A DNA stretch of 64,000 nt from Bombyx mori (Eukaryota; Arthropoda; Insecta; Lepidoptera; Bombycidae): contig NC_085121.1 in the NCBI RefSeq assembly GCF_030269925.1, positions 2,807,501-2,871,500 of the forward strand. Direction: 5' to 3'. Of the stretch, positions 55,852-64,000 are shown in pieces. Numbering within the stretch: position 1 is the stretch's first letter; the number at the start of each line of letters is the position of its first letter. Made by a program: the position numbers and the translations under genes. The notes below the pieces were generated by a model, which was given only the letters and a program-made list of their open reading frames with translations, had not been told where the DNA came from and did not search any database.

Positions 55852-55992
55852 TTTTTTTTTGTTTTTGTTTATATTGCTTAGATGGGTGGGACGAGCTCAC
55901 CGCCCACCTGGTGTTAAGTGGTTACTGGAGCCCATAGACATCTACAACAAGCCACCCACCTTGAGATATAAGTTTCTAAAAACTCTCAAATA
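55852..55992 (-). repeat. Bm1 SINE, 3' third
   Basis: TTTATATTGCTTAGATGGG to GAGATATAAGTTTCTAAAA. Confidence 0.82.
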
Positions 55993-56049
55993 TAGTTCGT
56001 GTTAGAACGCGAAGCGTTCCAGTTTGAGGGCGGGGACACGAAGTTTGAA

Positions 56050-56590
56050 GTCGCCTAAAGTGGCCTAAAGGATAAGACGTCCGGTGCATTCGTATCTAGC
56101 GATGCACCGGTGTTCGAATCCCGCAGGCAGGTATCTCTTAATTGAGACGCATTAGTATATGAAATAATTGCTTTTTCTCAAACATTTCAGTGATCGGATC
56201 AATGAAATTGCTAAGGAAAGCCTAAAGACTTTTTTCGTTTTCTAATAAAATACGTACTTAGCAAATGTTCACAATTGACTTTCACGGTGAAGGAATAACA
56301 TCGTGTAATAAAAATCAAACCCGCAAAATTATAATTTGCGTAATTACTGTTGGTAGGACCTCTTGTGAGTCCGCGCGGGTAGGCACCACCAGCCTGCCTA
56401 TTTCTGCCGTGAAACAGTAATGCGTTTCGGTTTGAAGGGCGGGGCAGCCGTTGTAACTATACTGAGACCTTAGAAGTTATATCTCAAGGTGTGTGGCGCA
56501 CTTACGTTGTAGATGTCTATGGGCTTCAGTAACCACTTAACACCAGGTGGGCTGTGAGCTCATCCATCCATATAAACAATAAAAAATAAA
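56050..56590 (+). repeat. Bm1 SINE, full length, with 110-bp foreign patch
   Basis: Head TGGCCTAAAGGATAAGACG, B box TGTTCGAATCCC. Then 56134-56243 replaces 11 bp of Bm1. The Bm1 resumes at AATAAAATACGTACTTAGC and runs to the tail ACAATAAAAAATAAAATAAA. Confidence 0.88.
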
Positions 56591-57307
56591 ATAAAAATTG
56601 CTTTGACATCTCGAAGGTTGGCTATCGGGTACTACCATCTAATGTAATGATCCGTTTTCGTATCGAGGACTCCATAGATTAAATATTCCGAATTCGATAG
56701 ATTTTCGCGTTTGACGTACAGATTTGTAACTTTTCTTCGATAGTATGCTATTAGCTTTATGTGCTAGCTATATAGCATTTTATTTCTTCATAAAACTAAG
56801 GTATGTAGTATCATAAAAAACACTGTAAAACGCTTCCATCTGAATAGCTTTGAAAGTATTGTGCAATAAATTCAAACACAGAAGGTCGGACATTTATTCA
56901 CTCTGAAAGTTCTACATTTCCTCATTTGACTTTATGCTCAGGACAAAGAGCACTTTTCTTTTTGGATGTGGCACCTTCTCCTGCTTATTTAAAGAACAGT
57001 TTAATGTAAACAGTATGTATATAAAAACTTTTAAACTGCAATGTCTCAAAACGTTTTAATATTATTAATTTTGTCACTAAATGTGTGCTATTCTCACAAA
57101 ATCATGTGAGATCAAATCTATAATTTTTTTTTCACAATTTCACGTAAATAATTAATCTTCATAAGTTATAAAGCTCACCCTTTTGTTTAAACAATTTATT
57201 ATAATTATCACATCCAAATCTTCGTTAAGCAATGTACTGACATCAAGGGAATTATTTTGAACAGACGAACTCGTGATCATTAACATATTTTTTATTAAAA
57301 TGAGCTC

Positions 57308-57510
57308 CTCTTAATTGAGACGCCAACAATTGTTGGTATTCTAGTAATTATCAGGAAAGTTAATTACTAGAAAACAATTAGAAGCGAAATCGAGGCATGA
57401 AAACAGAAGGAGACGCATTAGTATATGAAATAATTGCTTTTTCTCAAACATTTCAGTGATCGGATCAATGAAATTGCTAAGGAAAGCCTAAAGACTTTTT
57501 TTCGTTTTCT
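57308..57510 (+). other. donor-like locus of the Bm1 patch
   Basis: 57308-57323 and 57417-57510 together equal the 110-bp patch at 56134-56243. The intervening 93 bp is bounded by direct GAGACGC repeats (57317-57323, 57410-57416). Confidence 0.85.
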
Positions 57511-57612
57511 GAAACGTCTTGTGTAAGTGAAGAGATGAGAGAAAATGAGAGAGAAGAGAGATAGCACCTTGTTAATAACGCATTTCCAGTGTATATTCCA
57601 TACCCAATTCTT

Positions 57613-57952
57613 CGGATCGAATGGTAAATAGTTGACGTTGCCTTAAACACGTCATTTCGGATCCTCCCGATCCACTAACGGTGCTTTTAGGTACCTCAAG
57701 CATCGGTCACCGTTTTTGTCGCAGGGTTTGGCGAGTAAATTAACCCACAGACATAGGCCTGTGAGTTTCTCGCCGGATCTTCTAAGTGGGTCGCGTTTCC
57801 GATCCACTGATCGTTTAGATTCTGCAAAGCACTGCTCTTGCTAGGGCCAGAGCTAGCAACGTCCTCAGGTTAGTGCCCCGTGACCTCACCTAATCACTCG
57901 GTTACGCTAGTATAGTTAGCCTTTAAAGGCTACTAGCTTAGATAGGAAAAAA
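57613..57952 (+). mobile_element. LINE family B, 5'-truncated copy
   Basis: CGAATGGTAAATAGTTGACG to AGGCTACTAGCTTAGATAGG and the A-tail. It includes a GATCGTTTA insertion and loss of part of the GAACCCGTCGCTTGCGACG segment. Confidence 0.75.
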
Positions 57953-58167
57953 AAGTTTATCTAACGGTGGTCTGAAAATAATTTACCAATAGTAAACTGA
58001 CACCTATAGATGCGACTTTGTGATAATATCTAAGTCATGTTCTACTTTTCGAATAGGCACACGATTCACGGCATAATACGGTATAAGCCCGTAAAATACT
58101 TGCCTTTCCACACGAAGAACAGAGCACATGTAGAACATGACTTTTTCTTCTTCTCATGACTTCATGA

Positions 58168-58546
58168 AGTCATCGTGGCCTAAAGGATAAGACTGTACCG
58201 GTCGTCGAATCCCGCAGGCAGATACCATTTTTTTGCTAATGAAATACGTATTTAACAAATTTCACAAATGACTTCCACTATGAAGGAATAGCATCGTGTA
58301 ATAAAAAACAAAACTACAAAAATTACAATTTGTGTAATTTATTATGGTAAACTACCACTATCCAGCCTATTTTTGCCGTGAAGCAGTAAAGCGAATCGTT
58401 TTGAAGGATAGGACAGCCGTTTACTGTAAAAAGTGAGGCTTAGAACTTATGTTTCTATATATGTTCATGTATATGTCTATGGGCTCCGGTGACCATTCCA
58501 CCACCGGGCCGTGAACTCGCACACCCATCTTTACAATAAAAAATAT
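58168..58546 (+). repeat. Bm1 SINE, full length but diverged
   Basis: GTCATCGTGGCCTAAAGG with a shortened head, through CCGTGAAGCAGTAAAGCG, to TTTACAATAAAAAA. Confidence 0.8.
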
Positions 58547-58850
58547 ATTTTTTTAGGTAAAAGCTAAGCTAAATCGTGCTTAAAATCTAATTACAATTTT
58601 ATCTTCATTTAAATTTTGCTTCATTTAACTTCTTATGTTACGATCAAGTCGGTCGCAGTTTCGGAGCGAGCGGAAAATTAAATTTTAATCAAATTCTAAG
58701 CGCGATTAAGTCGCATTTTGATTGTTAATTAGGTATTTGAGAGTTTTAGGGTCGCGAATCTGTTATAAAATTAAAATGAAATTATAGAAGCGTAGGTAAG
58801 TCTAATTAAGTCTAATGGTTACTAATCCTGACTATTGCGTAATGGCTTCC

Positions 58851-58932
58851 GTGGCCTAATGGATAATACGCTTGGCTTATACGGATCAAACGATGCGTTT
58901 ATTTCGGGGTCCGAATCTCGCGAGCTGGTTTT
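58851..58932 (+). pseudogene. tRNA-like sequence (SINE head or tRNA pseudogene)
   Basis: A-box-like TGGCCTAATGGATAAT and B-box-like GGGGTCCGAATCTC at tRNA spacing, but the stems do not pair well and the anticodon region is ambiguous. It resembles the Arg-type tRNA head of Bm1. Confidence 0.4.
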
Positions 58933-59018
58933 ACGAAGAAATACATTGTAGCACCTATATACCTATCAGCCACTTCTGCAAGAAACTAATGAAAAACAAA
59001 AAATAGGAGAGGTTTGTC

Positions 59019-59040
59019 GAATATATATATATATATATAT
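59019..59040 (+). repeat. AT dinucleotide microsatellite
   Basis: Eleven AT units beside the Helitron end. Confidence 0.9.
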
Positions 59041-59041
59041 A

Positions 59042-59456
59042 CTAGAGGTCCCGCAGTAGTCGAAATTCGACTATAATTAATTGGAATTGTAAGTTTGTAC
59101 ACTATTATGATTGTATTTTATACTTCTATAATCACAAATTTCGCCAAGACTACACTATAAAAAATATTAACAAAGACAAACCATATTCTATTCTCAATTT
59201 GACAACAGACGTCAAGAACAAAAGTTTGACAATAAATAGTATGCATGCGTGTGTGCGTCAAATACATGGTATGTAGTGTGTGTAATGTTTTCTTTATTGA
59301 TTTAATGTATCTTTTAAGCATTATTTTAAAAAAATACTAGCATTGTGCACTTCTTCTCTATATTCTCTATAAGTGTGGAAAATTTCATACTCCTCCGTCC
59401 GCGCAATTTTCTTAAAAAGGGATACAAAATTTTTGCTTCATGTATTAATATATAGA
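59042..59456 (-). mobile_element. Helitron family G, minus, 415 bp
   Basis: Minus strand starts TCTATATATTAATACATG and ends CTACTGCGGGACCTCTAG|T. Confidence 0.7.
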
Positions 59457-59947
59457 ATATATTTTATTCAAGTATGGCTATCAATGTAATAAACCATCGT
59501 AGATTAATGAAACAAGGCATATATTCTGCTTAAATTAACCTCTATGTATTTAAGAAAACATGAAAACCAGTTCATTAGTTCCGATATAAAATAAGTCTAA
59601 ACCTCGTTCGATTATGTTTCATTCTTCATTGGCTCCATTCTCCAATGTACAAACACACCGGATTCTACTTAATAACCGACTTAAAAAAATGAGCTTCTCA
59701 ATTCGTTTGTATTTTTATGTGCGTTGTTACGTAAGACTCTCTTCTAGACGAAAAGATTTTGATATATTTTTTTCATCAAAAGTTAGTTTAGCTTTACCCA
59801 TTTTTCCGAATATTGTTTTAGTTTCTGAGTCGTCTTCAATAATGCATGCATAATAAATAGACTTCGACTAAATTGATAATAGTTACTTTCATTTTATATT
59901 GTTGAAGACGTTTTTTTTTTGCACCTAAATAAGTTGTTACTTTTCTT
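59457..59947. other. AT-rich, nothing seen
   Basis: An open frame at 59614-59853 has no recognisable content. Confidence 0.3.
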
Positions 59948-60190
59948 CTTTCTTTATTTCTTCTTTTTTTCCACCTTATCCCGCTAAGTGGGGTCGGCAC
60001 AGCTAATTTTTCTATTCCATTCTCCTCTATCAGCCGTCATCTCAACACTCACTCCTCTCTCTCTCTCATATCGTCATTCACACACTCCATCCATGTCTTC
60101 TTCGGTCGACATCGTCCCCCTCTACCTTGCACAACCATTTCCATACATCTCTATAGTGACATGCATCTTCTCTCTACGCATCACATGTCT
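59948..60190 (-). mobile_element. RTE-like LINE 3' end (family E'), minus
   Basis: CCACCTTATCCCGCTAAGTG, GGGTCGGCACAGCTAATTTT, CATCCATGTCTTCTTCGG, to TCTACGCATCACATGTC. Confidence 0.7.
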
Positions 60191-60201
60191 AGGTATACCT
60201 A

Positions 60202-60624
60202 TCTATACTTAATATTATAAAGAGGAAAGATTTATTTGTTTGTTTGTATTGAATAGGCCTTACACTACTGAATCGATTTGAAAAAAATTTTCACTGTTTG
60301 GAAGCTATAATACTATTCCCAAGTGGCATGGACTTTTTTGAAAAAAGTTAGTCCTTACTAAAACTCCAATAATGTAACCCAAGGTGTAAAAAAATTACCT
60401 AAAATATTCTTTACATTGCGTGCCCTGCGAAAACTATTGACGATAGAATAAAATAATGTACTACGACTTTGTAGAACACATTATTATTTACAAAAATCGT
60501 CACGGCAGCATATGTCTAACTATTATAGTTATGCTAGAAATAAGTGTGCTTTTATTTAAAAAAAAAAACGTCAAATGTTGAAATTTTCGTTAAAGACCCG
60601 AGCGGAGCCGGAGCGGGCCGCTAG
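60202..60624 (+). mobile_element. Helitron, 423 bp
   Basis: Starts TCTATACTTAATATTATAAA after A and ends GGAGCGGGCCGCTAG before T. A GC-rich hairpin-prone stretch precedes the end. It is inserted directly beside an RTE-like fragment. Confidence 0.72.
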
Positions 60625-61024
60625 TTTGCCATAAAGACGGTTGTCGAAAACAAACGCACGTACAGAGCATCAGAGCACCAGAGTGGTATTCCAGAGTAGG
60701 TAGGTACCTTCATAAAAACCGAGTGACCGGTAAACTGGACGGAGGTAGGACAAATGAGAAAACTTTTGATTAGCTTCGTTAAATTTCGTTCGGGTTCGAA
60801 TTAATCTGTTTTTGCTGGATTCTGTTTTTACAGCAAACTTTAATGATAATATTGATAGAGATGTTCAATAAAAACGTGGAAAGTTCATTAGCTCTGATAT
60901 TAGCTTTATTTGTTTTAAGGGTGCTTTTTCAAATACATTAACACATAATAATAAGATTCTTTCAGTCAATAATGACGTAGATTTAATGCATATTATGCAA
61001 AAGTCATGAATAAATAATCATTCA

Positions 61025-61238
61025 CTGGTGGTAGGACCTCTTGTGAGTCGTACGTTATACTACGTATATAATACGTTTCGGTTTGAAGGGTGGGGCAGCC
61101 GTTGTAACTATACTGAGACCTTAGAACTTATATCTCAAGGTGGGTGGCGGCATTTACCTTGTAGACGTCTATGTGCTCTAGCAACCATTCAAACCCAGGT
61201 GAACTGTAAGCTCTTCCACTAAGCAATAAAAAAATAAA
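61025..61238 (+). repeat. Bm1 SINE, head-less
   Basis: ACTGGTGGTAGGACCTCTTG to AAGCAATAAAAAAATAAAA. Confidence 0.85.
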
Positions 61239-61264
61239 ATTATAATAAAAATAGTAACTAGCTC

Positions 61265-61440
61265 TGCTTAGTGTAAATGAGTAACCGATCTCATAGATTA
61301 TCACAACCTGAATGCCACTCATCTTGAGACATGAGGTCGAAAGCTCAATACTATTGTATACTGGATGCCAAACTTGTCAGAGCGAAATAACAACGTCTTG
61401 ATAGGATTAGACAGAATGCTGACACCTACCTTACATTGTT
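61265..61440 (-). repeat. old Bm1-like fragment
   Basis: GCCACTCATCTTGAGACATG and GCTGACACCTACCTTAC. Heavily diverged. Confidence 0.4.
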
Positions 61441-61826
61441 TGGGCAATACTTTGATAACAAACAACATCTATAAAAAAGGGCAATTCAAATAAAGTTAAA
61501 TACTATTTTCTCCTATTTGATTATCTCTATCTCTATTACTATCACTATTTCTATCTCCCTCTATTTGATTTACTCCTATTTCTAAGCCTTAGTGTTATCA
61601 ATTAGAAATTAAATAACCGAAGTAGATAATACACAATGTTTATTGGTTCACTAATAATTACATCGCATAGCTGCAGACACAGCCAAGGATATTGTCGCAC
61701 TGGGTACTCGAACAATTCCATTAACGTAGAATTTCAGTGCGAGGAACACGTAAGGAATTTTTAATGTGTCGCTTGGGAAGATAAAGCTCTCTATAATAAT
61801 ATCCGCGAACTAAGACTTTATTGCGC

Positions 61827-62250
61827 CATTTTGAGAAGGCGGCACGACATGAAAACCCTCTCATCGTAGCCGCTGGAAATTACATACCCGACCCAGTAGA
61901 CCGAATGGTAAACCGTCGACGTCGCCCAAAGCACGTCATTACGGATCCTCCTGATCCATTAACGGTGCTTTTAGGCACCACAAGCACCGGTCACCGTCCT
62001 CGTCGAACCCGTCGCTTGCGACGAAGGGCTCGACGAGCGAACTAACCCATAGACACAGCCCACTGAGTTTCTCGCCGGATCTTCTCAGTGGGTCGCGTTT
62101 CCGATCCGGTGGTAGATTCTGCGAAGCACTGCTCTTGCTAGGGTCAGTGTTAGCAACTCTCCGGTTGAGCCCCGCGAGCTCACCTACAAACGTTAGGGTG
62201 AAGTTGAAATAGCCTCTCAAGGCTATCAGCATAGGTAGGGAAAAAAAAAA
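61827..62250 (+). mobile_element. LINE family B with target duplication, best copy
   Basis: Flanks AGACTTTATTGCGC (61813-61826) and AGACTTTATTACGC (62251-62264). The ORF2 C-terminus is open up to 62045 (FEKAARHENPLIVAAGNY, RRRPKHVITDPPDPLTVL). Then the 3' UTR with CTATCAGCATAGGTAGGG and the A-tail. Confidence 0.88.
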
Positions 62251-62371
62251 AGACTTTATTACGCACTTGAAAGTTATAGAACGATTACGAATGTGGTTAA
62301 TGTTGCTGGAGTTCTTCTGGCTGAGAACGATCAAGATGAGTTGAGTAGTTATTATTTTTTATTGCTTAGAT

Positions 62372-62709
62372 CAGATGTGGGCAAACATTTTTAATGGCGG
62401 GCCAAAAAGCTTAAGAAATTCTAGAGGAGGGCCAGAATTACAGAAAAATGTTTTTTTTTTTCAATAAATAAACTAATACCTGTGACAGACTGCCGAGATA
62501 ATTATAATGATGGCAAGTTAATTATGAGATAATTAAAGCTCAAAATGCCCCTGACGAATTGGAGCTTTCATTAAGAATTCGAAGATTTTCAATTATAAAT
62601 TCGAAGATTTTATTTTACGGGCCAAAACTCTGATTAGAATATTTAGGATGGATGGACTCTCGACGGGCCGGATTAAATATTTCCGCGGGCCGTACTTTGC
62701 CCATCACTG
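62372..62709. mobile_element. hAT-like non-autonomous element, 338 bp
   Basis: Ends CAGATGTGGGCAAAC and, reversed, CAGTGATGGGCAAAG. Perfect 8-bp target duplication GCTTAGAT (62364-62371, 62710-62717). The interior has GGGCC-containing subterminal repeats. Confidence 0.85.
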
Positions 62710-62742
62710 GCTTAGATGATTGGATGAGTTAACGGCCCACCT

Positions 62743-62915
62743 GTGTGCTTAGTGCGAGTTTTTTAACGTTCTCGATAGCGTAAAAGTTAACCCAAATTTG
62801 TATGCGGTTGGAACAGCGCCCCTAGTGGCAAACGTAGGCAATCGTTCCAACTCCATACAATTTTGAGTTAACTTTTACGCTATCGAGAACGTTAAAAAAC
62901 TCGCACTAAGCACAC
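62743..62915. mobile_element. fold-back MITE, complete, 173 bp
   Basis: Terminal inverted repeats of about 48 bp starting GTGTGCTTAGTGCGAG and ending CTCGCACTAAGCACAC. Nearly the whole element folds on itself. Confidence 0.85.
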
Positions 62916-63217
62916 ATGTGTTCACTGGTTACCAGAGCTAATAGACATCTACAACGTAAATGCCACCACCCACTTTGACACTTGAGTTCTAAGGTCTCAG
63001 TTTTCATAGTACAACGGCTGCCCCACCCTTCAAAGCTCCCCAAACCGAAATGCATTACTGCTTCACGGCCAAAATAGGCAGGGCGGGGGTAGCTACCAGT
63101 GCGGACTCGCAAGGCGTCCTACTACCAGTAATTACGCAACTTATAATTTTGCAGGTTCGATTTTTCTTACACAATCCTTTACCTTGGAAGTCAACCGTGA
63201 ACACTTATGAAGTACGT

Positions 63218-64000
63218 ATATCATTCGGGAAGTAAGAAAAAATATTTAGGAAATGTAGGAAATATTTGATGTGTCACCAAATAAGTACGTAATTTGTTGA
63301 TGTTTTTGTAATAAAAAAATATAAAAAAAAAAAAAATTAAGTACCAGATTCAATGTTTTAGAATAAAATGTCCACAACCAGTCTGTTTGTAGTCATTCGA
63401 GTAGGTTACCAGGCGACTATCTTTTAGGCCAAGATGACTTTTTGATTATATTGTATGGAAAAATCCTTTCCTCCTCAGTTTGATCGACAGATTTCGGCTG
63501 TATACAATTAATCTGCAAATAAACGTTCAATCTTTACGAATAACAAAACATTAGATATTTAAATATGTTATATGATTTATTTATTTATTAATTTTTTTTT
63601 ATATAAGGAGAACCAACAGCCAACTAACATAATATAATAAATAATAGAAACAAAAAAAAGCCAATTAAAGGTCCTCACCAATATAAACAAATTAAAAACA
63701 CTAGAGAAACAAAAGCATAGAAACAAAAAAAATAATTAAAAACAATCAGCAAGCAAGAAACAACATAAAGAAAGGAGGAAAACACCAGACTAATTTAAAT
63801 ATACACTTATGTATAAAAGTCACAAATTAATAAAAATACAACGTTCACGTATTTAAGGATTTATTTTATAGTCGGATTTTTAATTAGACGAAGCTAGCTG
63901 ACAGTAGCTAATGTCACTTTGTGAAATAATGTTGCTATATTTAAAGTAATAGTGATGCGTTCAGTTCTCGTTCAATCACAAATGAACAATGAGTGTGAAG
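63218..64000. other. AT-rich, low-complexity A-rich stretch
   Basis: 63640-63840 is unusually A-rich on the plus strand. No gene or repeat recognised. Confidence 0.4.

Larger units (their letters stand above)
62353..63217 (-). repeat. Bm1 SINE hosting two nested elements
   Basis: Poly-T/ATTGCTTAGAT, then a hAT insert, GCTTAGATGATTGG to CCCACCT, a fold-back MITE, and the rest of Bm1 from GTTCACTGGTTACC through the middle part to GTGAACACTTATGAAG. Confidence 0.85.

Noticed and set aside
58851..58932. Functional tRNA gene
   Set aside because: A and B boxes are visible but the acceptor and anticodon stems do not pair convincingly; more likely a SINE head or pseudogene.

Overview
The window reads as lepidopteran, most likely silkworm (Bombyx mori or a close relative). 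The reason is that a tRNA-derived SINE I recognise as Bm1 occurs about 30 times, together with Helitron, Jockey, RTE and CR1-like LINE, hAT and piggyBac-like remnants in an AT-rich, intron-containing background. The family names are from memory and pattern; no database was searched.

Layout. (1) 1-31,250: the 3' part of a plus-strand host gene. A 68-bp candidate exon (2395-2462) is followed by a roughly 26.5-kb intron, a 111-bp exon (28924-29034), a short intron and a terminal coding exon (29584-30649) for a coiled-coil protein. The phases of all three exons agree. The long intron holds an apparently young Jockey-clade LINE (4322-8957) with both ORFs open, a long poly(A) and an 11-bp target-site duplication; many truncated LINEs and SINEs; several Helitrons; and a 1-kb hAT element (23634-24654). 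(2) 31,250-43,800: intergenic, repeat-rich, with a 37/38-bp inverted repeat, a fold-back MITE, tandem Helitrons and a 38-bp minisatellite. (3) 43,835-45,615: a small two-exon gene, absent from simple ORF lists, that would encode a 109-residue cysteine-rich secreted protein (TATA box, signal-peptide exon, 13 cysteines in exon 2, poly(A) signal). (4) 45,650-64,000: nested and rearranged repeats. These include a tail-to-tail Bm1 pair, a non-autonomous piggyBac-like element with a truncated transposase N-terminus, a 674-bp tandem duplication of a LINE fragment, a Bm1 carrying a 110-bp patch copied from 1.2 kb away, and a Bm1 hosting both a hAT and a fold-back MITE.

The only autonomous-looking mobile element is the Jockey LINE, and even its ORF1 start codon seems to come from flanking host DNA. 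The two host genes are not evidently related. No rRNA, CRISPR or functional tRNA gene was seen.
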